DNA of 64,000 bases from Scortum barcoo. Its lineage: Eukaryota; Chordata; Actinopteri; Centrarchiformes; Terapontidae. Shown in pieces: positions 48,167 to 61,164 of the stretch. Each line of letters begins with the position of its first letter. Position 1 is the stretch's first letter. A program made the translations under genes and the position numbers. Where the stretch lies: positions 4,408,708 to 4,472,707 of the forward strand of contig CM041540.1 of NCBI GenBank assembly GCA_023238725.1, in the 5' to 3' direction. The notes beneath the pieces were generated by a model. That model worked only from the letters and a program-made list of their open reading frames with translations. It was not told the origin of the DNA and ran no database searches.

Positions 48167-49484
48167 ACACACACACACACACACAGTTTTACTCACATAC
48201 ACACATTTGACATTTGAGGCCCGACGTGACGGATTGGGATTAACATGGGCAGATGCACCGCTACACCGCAGCCTCGCCTCGGCCATAACGGATGCGTGGC
48301 CGTTGCTCGGCAGCGTGGAAAAGTTTTGCTATTCACCCGACAGTGAAGAGCGCAGGTGTGTGGCGTGACTTAAGCATAATGCGGTGTGATATCCATCTCA
48401 ATGCGATGCATATTTATTTGTATTTGTAATACTGAATTCCAAATCTGCGACAAAAAAAAAGACAGGACAGGTGATTATGAGCTCCGTCAAGATGATTTTG
48501 TGAGACAAACCAGGTAGTCTCCTCTTCCTCTCTTTTTTTTTTTTTCTCTTGTAACAAGCCATTTCCATTTAATACATTTTGTATTAAGGCAATCAACGAT
48601 CACGAGTGCATGCTGGAGGACCCTCTCTCCCTTCCCCGTCTGTCACTCATCCCAGGTTGTAGGCCTGATAACGTCGTCTGTCGGGGCGTGGGCCGAAAGA
48701 GGAGTGATTGATTTTGGAAACTAACTCGCCCACAACATCAGCTCCCACCTACTCCAAAAACACATACGGCTTACTCTGCTTGGCATGTAATTAACTTCAG
48801 AAAGACCACAGACTTTCTATGGAAGATCAGGACTTTTTGAGCAATTGTGCAGCAAAACTTTTAAAATAAATGCTAACTTATAGACTCAGTAGAGAGATAA
48901 AAAGAAGAAAGAAGAGGTTTTATTTCCTCCACTCAGTGGTAAAAAGTCCCCAATGAAAATATCTCTGCAGTTGCTACATTAATGTCAAGTGTTTTTTCTC
49001 AACGCTTTCTCTTTCTAAAACTTGTTTTCATCCTAATAACACACTGAACCTCTGAATAGAGGTCAGAGGCCGCAGCAGAGGAGTAAACTCAAGAGCTAAA
49101 ATGCTAAAATAAAGACATAGTTAGATAAAAGTGAGTAATTTAGCTCATTTATTTGTACAATGCACATGTCTACCTTTAGACAAGCTCCAGTTTGGTACCA
49201 GTGGTGTTTTCCTTTTTAATAACAGCAACCTCCCCTGTATGCTGTTTGGCCTTGAGTCAGTCAGAAGAGTTGTTTTTATTTCAGTCATGAAAACAGGACA
49301 GGAGCGTTCCCTTTGAATAAAAAAGAGAATAAAAGCAAACTCATGAACAACCTGTATGTCTTCATGATTATTTAGCATAATGTGCCATCCAAGTATTAGC
49401 GTATGAAATTCTGTATATGCTAGAAACCTCCATTATGTGATCTCTTTCGAGTCCTCTCTGACCCCTTGATATTGCCGTCCCCAG
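47952..49484 (+). other. syt1: syt1 intron 4 (1.5 kb)
   Basis: This is the shortest intron and lies within C2A. The donor is GTACAA, a weaker form than in the other introns, and the acceptor is CCGTCCCCAG. It carries the CA microsatellite 48114-48185. The reading frames over it are artefacts of that repeat. Confidence 0.92.
48114..48185. repeat. (CA)n microsatellite, about 72 bases
   Basis: CA units with two TCAC interruptions, starting about 160 bases after the exon 4 donor. CA-rich intronic RNA is a known binding site for hnRNP L, so it may influence splicing at the weak GTACAA donor; that is inference. Confidence 0.95.
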
Positions 49485-49652
49485 GTCCCCTACGTGGAGC
49501 TCGGCGGGAAGACGCTGGTAATGACGGTGTACGACTTCGACCGCTTCTCCAAACACGACGCCATCGGCGACATCAAGGTGCCCATGAACAAGGTGGACTT
49601 CAGCCACGTAACGGAGGAGTGGCGGGACCTGCAGAGCGCCGAGAAGGAGGAG
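49485..49652 (+). CDS. syt1: synaptotagmin-1 coding exon 5: C2A, second half (residues 215-270)
   Basis: This exon completes C2A. It starts after TTGCCGTCCCCAG (ending 49484) with 'VPYVELGGKTLVMTVYDFD'. Loop-3 ligands Asp231, Asp233 and Asp239 are present in 'YDFDRFSKHD', together with Arg234 and Phe235 (rat Arg233 and Phe234), which tune calcium affinity and insert into membranes. 'EEWRDLQSAEKEE' is the C2A-C2B connector. All five C2A calcium ligands are therefore intact across exons 4 and 5, so the domain should bind calcium. Changes from the mammalian form I recall include 'HDAIGDIKV' for 'HDIIGEFKV' and 'MNKVDFSH' for 'MNTVDFGH'. The exon is 56 codons, with donor GTAAGA at 49653, phase 0. 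GC content is high compared with its flanks. Confidence 0.98.
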
Positions 49653-52600
49653 GTAAGACTGATGTAGGCCAGGTCAGAAAGTTCAGTCACTCCCAAGAAA
49701 ATGGGAAATGAGATGGTTTGAAATTAATTTGTGGGACCTTTCTCCTCCAGGCTCAGATTTGTACACCTGGTAGCTGCTGTTTCAATAATACAAGTACTTT
49801 TTTTTTTATTGGCGTTTGCGTAAGTGATATCGCAATGATTATTTTGCTGTGTTCAGCAAGCCATTTGTGCTGCGACCACAAATGTGGCGCCGTGGCTGAA
49901 GTAATCCATCTCCCCTGGAAATGTCACTTAATCAGATGTCCACACTTCCCCTTCAATTAATAGAAGTGTGACTTTCCAGGCAACAGTTCAGGAGATTCAA
50001 TTTTCATGGTAAATGTCATGGCATATAGCACATGTTGCCAGGGGAACCTCATTTTTAGCATTACGGCAGTTTGATTTAAAGGTTAATTATAACGGTGTTG
50101 AATAGCTGGTGGTGTTGTTTGAGTTGAAGGGCGTCACTATACTTCCTCTGGTCGCACAGCTGCACCTGATACAGCGATACTGTGCAGGGCTCAAGCTCAG
50201 TGGAGAGTAGACGCAGAGACTTTCCGCCTTCCCACTGATGTAAAGTATTGAAATGTTTTATTACATTTATTACTTGACTGCTTTAATCACCGTGTGGCAC
50301 TGAACAGTCGTTTGGAGTGCACGGAAGTGACAACGCACTGATCCATTTGTCAACTTTTTAAGATAATGTGCAATGTTAGGGAGTCTGCAGAACGCTGTAT
50401 TGGAAGCTCAGCAATAAAAAGAAAAAACCTGTTGATTGCAAACAAAACCTTTTGTTGACAGTAAGTTAAAATAAGGTTAAAATCAAAGTTTGACTTTTTA
50501 GGAAATAGCATAGCAAATAGCATTTAAACTTTACAGTGCTTAAGATCTCAATGTTTAGAGTGTAATTTTCCTAAATGTAGAATTTGTCAGATTTATTCTT
50601 CTGTACTGCAATTAATTGTATAGGTGCACCAAAAAAGTGGCCAGGGAGTGTATGTTCAACGAGGACAGAGCTGTTTCTTGACAGTTAATTCTGAATTTGA
50701 AGTAATAACAATAATGATGACAACAAAATAGGGAAAAAACAGGCAGGGAATAACATGCAAGTCGTCTGCACCCCAAAAATACATACTTTCTGTTTCTATT
50801 TTTCTTGTGAAGTACTGGATGTTCTTAATTCTGCAGCCTTCTCTTAAAATATTGAAATGGAGCAGTCTGTCTGAGCTGTTCGTAAAACAAAGATACATTC
50901 AACCTTGTACTTTGGGATTGTTTTAAGAGAAAAATATAAAGCAAAGAAATCTCTGAGGACTCTGCGTTTCCAAATGCGTAAAGAAAGAGCACGTATGAAT
51001 CTTTTAACAGTGAGCTCAGTAAAAAGGCAGCAGAATGAATAAAATCAGAGGTTTTAACACTCCACCCACTCACCGGTCACACGGCCCTCCTTACTTTTAA
51101 GGTCAAATATGAAGGAGCGGGTTTCGAAAATGCCCTTTAAGTTGCAAAGGCAGCTGTTGGCCTTTTTTTCAGTTCACAGAAACTATTAAAGAGGCCGGTC
51201 ACTGCTCTTGACAGGAACGATTAACTGTCGCTCCCTCTCTTGCCAGCCTCCGGGGGACAGTGCGTTTGTGTTGATTAAGACTCGGCCCTCGTCATCATCA
51301 ACGTGAGACTATGTAGTCATCAGTTTTGTAGCGCAAGCGTCAGTTTAGCAGATGATAAATGGAAAGTGTGGGGACTTTTTTTTACATTACAAAACACACA
51401 GCATCCATTTCCTGTGTGAGGAAATAGGCCTTGATTGAAACTTGATGAAAGACTCTTAGGGAAAAAAAAAAAAAAAAAGCTCGCTATTCAGGTCCGGCTC
51501 GCCTCCTTTTTTGTCAACTCCATTCAAAATGGCCGCACGTGAAGCAGGTGTGACCCGAGCGGGAGTTATTGACTGCGTCTGCCGCCCGTGCTGATAAGAG
51601 GACACGGCGAGAATATGAATCGCTCTCGGTGATATGATAACGAGGCCGTGTTGTGATTCGTGCGAAGCGGTGAAGTGATTGCAGTCGGTACTCTGCCAGC
51701 AAATTGCTGAGTGGCAAACAAAAGTGGGAGCCGATATCAGGGAACATTCAAACCAAAATAAGAGGCCAAATCCATAGATGGAGATTGGAGACATGCAAAG
51801 AGCTGTCAGCTGATTGGATATGACTCAGAGACGCAGTGAGATGACACACTGTGTCTTTTATAATAGATTTCAATTGATATATTTTGTAACTTAAACGTAT
51901 ACTGAACCCCCTTTTGTACTTGATATAGTTAAATCTTGATTGATTAATGCATTTATATTAAATTTCTTTAAATAATGTTAAAGACATTGTATATAATAGC
52001 TAAGTTAAAGAGTCTAGTATTTTGCCCTTCGCTGTAAATTATAGGGTAACTACAGAGTGTGTTTTAAAAGTAGTAAATGTTAGCAGCGGCAGTAACAAGA
52101 GCAACTCTGGAGGTGGTCTTAAAAGAAATTATTTTACATTGCTACAGCTAAAAGGGTCACTTTAGACAAATCAGAGTTGAAGTGAAAGAGCTGTGTGTTT
52201 GTTGTGTTTTTTTTACTACTACTTACTCTTAGTATTTTTGAATTATTAGTCCATTTATACAAAAAGACAGCAGACAGCTGGCTCACACGATGACTAACTA
52301 ACAGCTTGTCCTGCAAGCGGAGCAGCGGACCATTTTGAAAATACAATATATTAGGAATGAAAGCAGATTGTCTCAAAAAAAAAAAAAAATGTTATGCCAC
52401 TTACTACAAGCAAGAGAAATGTCACTGTGATCACTAAATCACATGCTTACCCCTGTTTCTTTGCAGTTGTACACCGACCACTGATGATTTCTTATCTTTA
52501 CATGTATATTCTACACTTGAGAGCAATTACAAGAACATCTTTCTATCGCTTATGCAGATTTTATGCATATATGCCCCCAGAGTCAAACTAGAAAATGCAG

Positions 52601-52974
52601 TGATTACTGTAAACAGCTGTATAACCGGGTGTCACTGTTCTATATTTTAACCTTTAATACCATTTAAATGTCACCTTGCATGTTGACTCGCTGTTAGTTG
52701 TAGCTTGCGTCCTTAAAAAACTCTCCTCTCATTTTGAGGAGAGCACAGAAAAACACACATCGACACGACTAACACGTTAAAACGGCAGGCTAAAGCCGCA
52801 GATTTGGTTGACTGAACAATTTCTAATGTGCTTTGGAGGGGAATTTACAAGCTATTTTTTTCCGCCCTCGTCAAGCCTCTCGGTGAGCATCTGCTGCGAA
52901 CATGCGATGCAGTAAATTTGGATTTTAGTGGTTGCCGTTAAAACCGCTCTCTCACCTCTCTGCCTGTCCGACAG
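49653..52974 (+). other. syt1: syt1 intron 5 (3.3 kb)
   Basis: The donor is GTAAGA, the acceptor TGTCCGACAG. It has A-runs at 51462-51478 and 52374-52389 and a small perfect stem CTCTCCTC/GAGGAGAG at 52721-52743. No additional exon is recognised. Confidence 0.9.
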
Positions 52975-53092
52975 CAAGAGAAGCTGGGCGATATCTGCTT
53001 CTCCCTGAGGTACGTCCCCACCGCTGGCAAGCTGACCGTGGTCATCCTCGAGGCCAAAAACCTGAAGAAAATGGACGTGGGAGGCTTGTCAG
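52975..53092 (+). CDS. syt1: synaptotagmin-1 coding exon 6: C2B start (residues 271-310, last codon split)
   Basis: This is the first part of C2B, the domain that binds SNAREs and PIP2. It starts after TGCCTGTCCGACAG (ending 52974) with 'QEKLGDICFSLRYVPTAGKL' and continues 'VVILEAKNLKKMDVGGLS'. Asp304 is the first C2B calcium ligand (rat Asp303) and Val305 the membrane-inserting residue. The final G at 53092 is the first base of the Asp310 codon, completed by AT in the next exon. The donor is GTGAGG at 53093, phase 1. A TG microsatellite starts 20 bases downstream (53112). As far as I can compare from memory, the peptide matches mammalian SYT1 throughout, as expected for a strongly constrained domain. 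Confidence 0.98.
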
Positions 53093-53111
53093 GTGAGGAG
53101 AGCTGAGAATC

Positions 53112-53132
53112 GTGTGTGTGTGTGTGTGTGTG
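53112..53132 (+). repeat. syt1: (TG)n repeat 20 bases after the exon 6 donor
   Basis: About ten TG units lie between 20 and 40 bases downstream of the donor at 53093. UG-rich RNA in this position is a known binding site for CELF-family and TDP-43 splicing factors. Confidence 0.9.
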
Positions 53133-56100
53133 CCCACTGACTTTCCCTCTGACAGGGCTCTTTGTCTGTAATTATACATGCACTGCAGCACACACTTTGC
53201 CTCTCCCACAACACTTTTTTTTTCCTTCTCTTTTTAACCACCACCCAAACACATCACAGATCATGATTACACCTGTCACAGACTTTTGCTGAGTCCCCCC
53301 CACCAAATAAAAGAAACTTCTACATCTTCTACAGATGTTCAGATCCTGATGAAACTCCGCTATTCAGACTTAATGTTGTGTAAAAGACATGTGAACACCA
53401 ATGACTGTAGCGTGCACTAATGAAGACTGAGGGGAAGAAAAAAAGGATCAAAACCATGCTGTGGTCCAGCTCCAACAATACACCCGTGTAACATTAAGAT
53501 CAATAGATGACATTTATCACAATGCAGTCAAGTCTGAATAGCAGGTCTGATGTCATGGTAACAGACTGTGCCACTCGTCGGGGCAGGAGAGGGGTGCGAA
53601 TCCTTGTACATGCGTCAACAGCGGGGTCATGACTGGAGCATATGCCAACAACACAGGGTCAGTCTATCAGTTTCCATCAAGCAAAGAGCGGCTGGTGTTT
53701 AATTAATTAGCAAAACAAATAAAAAAAGGAGCTCCATCGCAGTCCCAGGACGATCCTCGAATCCGCTGCGGCTTCACAGCTGGAGTCTTCGCTTCCCCTC
53801 GTAAAAGTTTTAACGTGCTGTGAATCGTAAATGAAGGAATAATCTCATTCCGTAAAAAAGTGTGTATTATTTCCCGCGGGGGGAAAAGTTGGCGATGTGG
53901 GCAAAGGTGCGTGGCAGAGCCAGCTGTTCCTGCTTTAAATCCAAACCTTAATCGCTCCACAATTATAACACAAGCTCATAAAGGCATGCATGCTACGGGT
54001 TGCCTTGGACTGGATTTTGGAAACCAACACAGCAGAAACTTAGATTTGTTGTTTTTCTGGGGTGTAAAATTGACTAGAACTTTTTTTTCTCTTTTCTTTA
54101 TTTATATATCACATCAAATTTAAAACATTTCATCATTTTATGGATTCAATTATTGAGTGTGATCTTTAGTTACAGCCTTAAAACGTGAGATGTTGGTGCA
54201 ATTATGAGAGAAATGTGATGAAATATTATGGCCGTCAATCAGAAACAGTGGTCTTAAATCATAGTAACAGTGAGGCCAGACCATGAGCGGCTGATATACA
54301 AAGGTCCTGTGAAGCAGCTGCTGCTACGAGCCACGTTAACGAACCAACCAATCATAAAAGGACGTGAAATGATGCAGGATCCACATTTTCGAGGTGACTT
54401 GATGCTACTGCTAAAAACACACTGACCTTCATGTTGCCCTATTTTCACTGTCCTCACAATCTCCTCCTCTTTTGAGTTTTTTTTTTTTATTTATTTATTT
54501 TTGTGTGTGTGCAAGAGCCAAAGCTTGTTTACTGCTTTGGGAGATTTAAAAAGTTAAGTGACACAGATGGATGACACAGGCTGATGTCTCTACATTCAGA
54601 CACGTCTTATTTACTTTTTTTTTTTTTTTTCACTTCATCAGACCCATTTCACACACGGCGCGACATGTGACATCAATGCGCACCGACTTGATGCCACTAA
54701 AATCCGGCACCATCTCATTTCGGAGCACACTCGCACAAAAACAAAATCACACAATAGGCTGGCCCCTCTCTCTCTCGCCCCTCCTACATCTCCTTTGACT
54801 TTCCTCAGTGGTTTCATTTTAAATTCCCTGATGCGCACTTCCCTCCCGCCTTGACTCTTTTCTGCTGCAATTACCATACACCTGGGTCCACTTTCTTTCC
54901 GCCTGACAGCCCGGTCTCTCCATATAAGCCTAAACATCCTGCAGTACAGTAACATGGCGCACATTAAAAGCCTCAGAGCTCCCTTTCATCTATCAAACCA
55001 GCGCAAGCAGCCATTTGGCAGAAAAAAAAACACCTCCCCCGCTGCCATTTTATGCTACTGACATTAGCTCACACCTGTGCCCATTTTGCATCGTGGGATC
55101 GTCGGCGCTTCGAGTTGTCAACCACGTCTACTAGCCAGTATGAGAAGGGTGTGAATGTGTTCGCTTTGAAGGCCAGCTTTCTCTCATACCGAGAGGGGGG
55201 AAATAGCAGGGAAGCCAGACAGTTTGACACCACACACTGTATGTCACGTTTAATTGGAGCATGTTTCATCTGCGCACGCCGGCCTGTGGGTTTCAGGGTG
55301 AATTATTAGCATACAGTAATAGCACACTGCACTGCACGTTTCTAATTACACACAACCAGAATATACTCCAAATTGCAGTTTGAGTTTTGATTTTGGTTCA
55401 GTTTGCCGCCACGTTACCGCTCCGAGAATGGACTTTAAAAGTGCAGCAGATGGATGAAATAATGGGCAGGTCTGTAATAACAATAATTAGCCTCCATCCA
55501 CAGGCCGGCTCAGCCAGAGCTTAAGGAGGAGGACAAATAATTGATGGCCTGGGATCAGCCTTCTCCTCTATTGTCATCCTGTTTACCATGCCTAATTATG
55601 GCTCACAGAGGAAGATGTGGGTATTATCATTAACCAATGTATAATCAGAAATAATTCTTTTGATTGGCTCCTCATGAAACATCCCTCCAAATCTACCTCC
55701 ATGCTGCGTCTCTCAGGAAAAAAACCAAACAAAAAAAAACCCAGACTTTTTTGAAATAATGGCTTTTAAAAGGTGCAGCTGATTGTCGCTACTTAAGTGC
55801 GGTGATGCACCGAGCAGCATGCTCTTTAGCTGTCGTCTCAAAATAATCCCGGCCTTTGTCGCAGACAAGTTACTCCTCTCTCCCTGCTTTAGCTGGGCTC
55901 TGCAGAAATGTATGGTTACGATACATATCCATTATGTCGAGCTTGCGGTTTTACACAGACAGACTAAAGACCAGAAAGTGAGTTATAAAAGCCGGTAATT
56001 GCAGCAGCGGGCAAAGTCATCAACAACTCCTTCAACCTCCCACAGATGTTTCGTGTAATTTTGTGCTAAGGGGCAGTGGAAATTTCACTTATTGTCTGTT

Positions 56101-57769
56101 TAAAATGGTGCTTTTGCAGCTGGCATGGTGCACCATCAAAGGTGAGTCAGACTCCGAAGTGTCGGACACAAAGGCTAAGTGTCTGCAAACGGCTCTCGAA
56201 TGAAGACACGCAGGTTTACAGAGGTGGCGGCGGCGAAAGCGTTTTGTCCCATCCTCTTTTGTACCTCTGAAGACTTCCCAGAGGGCTGCGAGGCGGCACA
56301 TAACCAGGTAATGGGGCACAGTGAGGGAGGTTATCAAAGCACACAGGCGACATGTCGGCGGTAATGAAGCCGCGCTGCCCTGACCTGGTGCTCCGGCTCA
56401 CCGTCAACCCTCTCTGCTGGAGGGTTTATTTGTTTTGTTCCCCCAGCTGGTCGGACTGAGAGGTTTTCTCCCAGTCAGTAAAGCAACTGGCCACTGGGAT
56501 CATTAAGATGATGAACAGGGCCTTGGAAGAAGAAAGCAATTTGAAAGCGATTAAGGAATAAAACATTTATTTTGTGAGTGTCTGTTTTTTGCAATAAAAT
56601 ACACACATTTTAAAGAAGAAGAAGTGTGTTGGAGGAAGATTTCTAAACTTTTAAATCATTAAGATTCGTACAAATGAGACTGCAACACAGCATCACAAAA
56701 GTGTCCTTCCTTCGTGAAGGGGGTTCATTTGTGCCTCAGAGAGAGTTTCACTGTAAACGCTCGTGTCTGTGTGGTATGTGTGTCATTCACCGCTGAGCCG
56801 AGTGTGTAAAACTAAACCGACAGTCACCCCTGGGTGCACCCACCATGGCAAATCCAAAATGATGGGAGGGAAGCTAAGATGACAGCCGGGCTATATTTAA
56901 CCCCACTTGTGTTGGTGTTCATTTGGCACGACTCTGCCAGCTCCTGCAGCAGCCACACTCGACGAACACGTAAATATCCGAAGAAACAAATTCTTTGTTT
57001 GGTGGTGTATGTTTAGTTTGAAACTATGACTACACACTCCCCTCGCCAGAATAATCGCATCTGGCAATTATTCACAGCTTGAAACGCAAACTGGAAGTAA
57101 CCACTTTTAAAATGAAACAGCTTTAGTGGCTCTGCAGAAATCTGCAGCTGATTTGGCTCCAAGCTCATCACTTAACCAGAAACCTGCTCCCAGCCTCCGG
57201 TGGGGGAGAACGTATGGACCGCTGATAGGGCATCGCCTCATATAACTGTAGCCGAGATGCAGGACTCAGATGTGTAAAGCTCCGGTTGGCGAGGGTGAGC
57301 CTCGGCGCTGTACACACATGTGAGGAAGCGCTCTTCTCGCATCAGGAGCGCTGGCATTCATCCATGAAATGGGAGAGATTACACCAGTCTGGGATAAGAT
57401 GGTAAAATGGACCGGATATGAGGTACGGCGAGCCTCCCAAAACTCAATAATGCCAAACTCTCATCTGCTGTCCAGAAAGATAAGGGGCATCTGGATAGCG
57501 GTGATGTGGCATCACAGGTGTGTTTTTTTTTTTCTTTTTCTTTTTTCAACCTGTGAAAGGGTTATCTTGCATTACACCATTCAGCTGGGGTATTGTGTTT
57601 ATTCAGGCACAGTTCCCAATATAAGAGGATACATGACACATACTCAACATGTTTTAGCGATATTTCAGCACATACAGCTGCTGGCAATGATAGATATCAT
57701 TACAAAAGACAGTCTGCTAAACCCTCCCCAGAACATATATTGTGTGTGTGTGTGTATGTATGTTTTATT

Positions 57770-57773
<4 letters not shown>

Positions 57774-57841
<68 letters not shown>
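57774..57841. repeat. (TA)n microsatellite, about 68 bases
   Basis: About 34 uninterrupted TA units, preceded by a (TG)n stretch at 57741-57754. It produces Ile-Tyr repeat frames on both strands that are not genes. Pure TA tracts of this length can extrude cruciforms and are often length-variable. Confidence 0.97.
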
Positions 57842-57844
<3 letters not shown>

Positions 57845-60559
57845 ACATTGCTTCAAACATTTCTAAAAAAAAGAAGTAAATCTGCAAACAGAAAAGAAAG
57901 CTTCACAGACATAATGACGGTTACTGAGGAGGAGATTTAGCGTATGGTCAGTTGGTCTTCCATTTGCAAACATAAAATGTGACCACTATTTCAGTTACAT
58001 TTTTTTTTTTTTACAGAATTCAGCAAGCTCAAATCTCACAGATCCATTTTTCTAAACCCTCCTTGCCCTGTGCAGTTTCTCAGCTTTTGTGCTTGACTTT
58101 CTTTAGACCTCCGAACTTGACGACTCAGAGGTCGGCCCACAAGAGATTACTTTGACATAAGCAGAAAAAGGAAAAAGACTTTTTTTTTCCCTGTGAGAAA
58201 TGACAGCCACCCGTTGCTGATCAGACAAAGAAAACCTACAGAAACTTCACTCATGCAGATAATCAAAGGAGGGTAAATGTGACAGTCCCAGCAACTGATT
58301 TGTGGGAGTTCGGTGCAGAAACACCACAGAGCCCCACAGAATAATGCTGAGAATTGAAAGTTTAGCTGACAAAATGGCCAAATTTTTATATCCTGGATAA
58401 AAGCAGTGTGTAAAGGGCTCATACTGCTGCTTGTATTATGCTACATGAAGCTGTAGATGTTCCTCATTTAGATACTGCTGGATGTGTTCAGTTCATACAC
58501 TAAGTGACAACACACACAACCCTCATTCACTGTTTTTCTCATCCCGGCACTCCAGCTCTTCTCAGCAGGAGAGTAATAATGGACACCCACTCCATTAGGA
58601 GCCTGTTACCTTTTCACTCATGTCTCTGTCATCTATTTATTCTCCCGGCTTTTTTCTCCCCTCTTACTCTGTTTGTGTGGGGTGTTTTTTTCTCTATATT
58701 CATGTGAGCTGGCCTGGACGAGCCCGCCAGCCTGCAATCAGGTCCTTATCCCCCTAAATTGGATAAAAGTTTAAGGGAGCTAAGCTTGTTCAGTGTTTGC
58801 CATTGCTAGAAATCCCCCAATGTTCCACCTAAAAACAGAGATTTTTTTTCGGTGCAGCACACACATCGCAAAACATGAAACGTTATAAAGACTCTGTGCA
58901 TATGGGAGCCAGAGATAAATCCAGATTATCAGAGCAAGCAGTGTTTCAACGACTAATTATAAGCTCCGATTGTGAAGTCTGTACTCCTTATTCATCCAGA
59001 TGCACAGCTCTGAGGTTCAGTAGTTTGGGGGGGGGGTATTGTTAGCCTCAGGCGAGGGACTACCTCATTAGCATCTCCAAGATTATTATAGTTATTTGTT
59101 TTTGTCTTTCCCAATCAGCACGTTGTCTTAAATGATAAACGACACAAAGTGGGTTTCATTAGATTTCCCCATTTATTTCATTTATATTAATGTATTTATA
59201 ACGAGAGATGTCTGTTTTCTGCTCTTTCGAAGAGTTCCCTCACATTTACATTATAAGTTTTCTTCCTTTTAATTCTTTTTACATTTTTAAGATGTACCAA
59301 TTCAGGTGTAGATACTATCTACAGTCTGTGGAGAGCAAATAGCAGCCATCATAGCCAAAAACCTTCCTCCCTTAAGTATAAAAATATCCTGAAGATAACT
59401 ATTCTAGCCACTGATTTACTTACATACATAAAAGTCTTGATAATGGAATTTATTCTGGGAAATAAATATTGACTTTGTGCTTCACTAGAGAAGGTGAAAG
59501 TTTTCCTGTTCACTTCAACAAAGCCAGTAGTTTTCCTTTAAGCAGCATCTAGTGACCATTTGGTGAACTGCCGCTTAAGACACCTCTACAGTCAGTTTGT
59601 TTGCATGCATCCAAGATTGACGTTGCAGTGTGACGTTGTTTCTGTAAATCTGCTTTTACGCGTTGCAGGTGTCTTTGTTGTGCATATGTAAGACAAAATT
59701 AAAAATCTAATCTAATTGGTGTACATTGCCAATTAAAGCCACATATCACCTTAAGATATGATTATCAACTGGCTATCAGTGTACAAGACTTATTGGTGAA
59801 TAGTCATGATGTCCATTCCCCTTATGAAATGTGTAAATACCCTACATATCCCACTTTCTAAATTAAAAAGGACTAACCAGCTGCAGCAGTAGATTGTATT
59901 TTGTGAGGAAAAATGTGAATGAATAGGAAGAGTACATATTCTTTGCACGTCAGTAATTACTGGATCCTCATTCATCTCTTGGATTTCTTTCTGTATGCCA
60001 CTGAAAATTACAATGGGACTCATTACATTCTTCTTTTCTGACTCATTGAGAAATCTTTCCTAATTTAACAGCCTCACCTCGCTTCTTTAAATGGCCCTAT
60101 TAAAGCCAAAAAACATGGTATTTATTTCACAGTATGAAAAAGGCGGTTGCTGCCAGCCCTCTCGTCGCTTTTCCCTCTGAGCCCAAACCAGGACGCTAAC
60201 ACTCCCGTTCTCCAATTTAGTCTGGATGACAATTTGGAGATTGTAAACAAATCAGGAGGAGTAGCGGCACGTCATAAATGAAAGTGATGGGTGGTTTGCT
60301 GTTTTCAGGCACACACTCCACCTGATTGCCAGAGAGTGGGTGAGAGCGGACGAAGCCGTCCACTTGGGCACCACTTGAGATGGCGCTCGGACAGATGAAA
60401 ATGAGGCTCTTGAATGGGGAAGGTTAACTGAGTGATGTAAACACACAAGTATGTCTTAGCTATTCCTTATCGCCACCACCACTCATACCTTGTTTTGGAG
60501 GTATTAATCTATCTAAGATGTAGGAACTATAGGTTTGAAGGTTTGTTTAAAATTGGTTT

Positions 60560-60920
60560 ATCAGCCAGCAACTTCACTGTTTCTGCTCAGGCTCTCACCA
60601 CCAGCACTGTTTTCAGATTCAGCTGACTTCAAAAACCTCTGATAAATGCACCTGCCCAGCACCAAATGGCAGTAAAAGTGAGTGAAGTTGAACGCAATGG
60701 AGCATTTAGCAGCTAAAGTGCCGGATATTTCTCTTGGGAAACGGTGGGGACCAAAAACAGAGCTAAAAGGAGAGGTGGCCAGAAAACACAACACCAAAAG
60801 AATACTAATGATGCTGTGTTTCTGCTGGATCTGTCAACAGGCAACTGTTAGCGAACATGTTCACCATTTAAACTTCCACTGCCCCCAAGTGGCCAAAACA
60901 TTTGGCAATGCAGGATTAAC
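60560..60920 (+). repeat. dispersed element copy upstream of exon 7
   Basis: The segment ATGGAGCATTTAGCAGCTAA, then CCGGATATTTCTC, GTGGGGACCAAAAACAGAGC, TAAAAGGAGAGGTGGCC and CTGTGTTTCTGCTGGATCTG resembles a repeat I recall from many percomorph fish introns. The identification is from memory. It supplies most of the open frame that runs into exon 7. Confidence 0.5.
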
Positions 60921-61030
60921 TTTTAATAATTGGTTAAAGCACAGACAAATGGAGCTGAATAGAAAAAAAGAGCGTCTTAAAAGAAGTAAAAAATATATGC
61001 AAAGTGTTATCCTTTCCTTTTCCCTTGCAG

Positions 61031-61164
61031 ATCCATATGTGAAGATCCACCTGATGCAAAACGGCAAGAGGCTGAAGAAGAAGAAGACGACAATCAAGAA
61101 GAACACCCTCAACCCTTACTACAACGAGTCCTTTAGCTTTGAAGTCCCGTTTGAACAAATCCAG
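61031..61164 (+). CDS. syt1: synaptotagmin-1 coding exon 7: C2B middle with polybasic strand (residues 310-354)
   Basis: The exon starts after CCTTTTCCCTTGCAG (ending 61030). AT joins the preceding G to give Asp310, the second C2B calcium ligand. It then reads 'PYVKIHLMQNGKRLKKKKTT', followed by 'IKKNTLNPYYNESFSFEVPF' and 'EQIQ'. Lys325-328 form the polybasic patch (rat Lys324-327) that contacts PIP2 and SNARE complexes. The donor is GTACGT at 61165, phase 0. The loop-3 aspartates of C2B and the C-terminal helix (rat Asp363, 365, 371 onwards) belong to the next exon, which is outside the window. The intron directly upstream happens to be open in this frame for more than 300 bases, which makes a misleading long ORF starting at 60682. 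Confidence 0.98.

Larger units (their letters stand above)
53093..61030 (+). other. syt1: syt1 intron 6 (7.9 kb)
   Basis: This intron splits the Asp310 codon in C2B. The donor is GTGAGG, the acceptor TTTTCCCTTGCAG. It holds a TG repeat next to the donor (53112-53132), a TA microsatellite (57774-57841), several T-runs, and a dispersed-element copy (60560-60920). No coding exon is seen inside. Confidence 0.9.

Noticed and set aside
47760..48368. Minus-strand 140-codon ORF with Cys-Val repeats and + strand ORF with His-Thr repeats
   Set aside because: They are shadows of exon 4 and of the CA microsatellite at 48114-48185.
57369..57940. Two + strand ORFs and one minus-strand ORF with Tyr-Ile repeats
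   Set aside because: The repeats are simply the translated TA microsatellite at 57774-57841, with no domain outside it.
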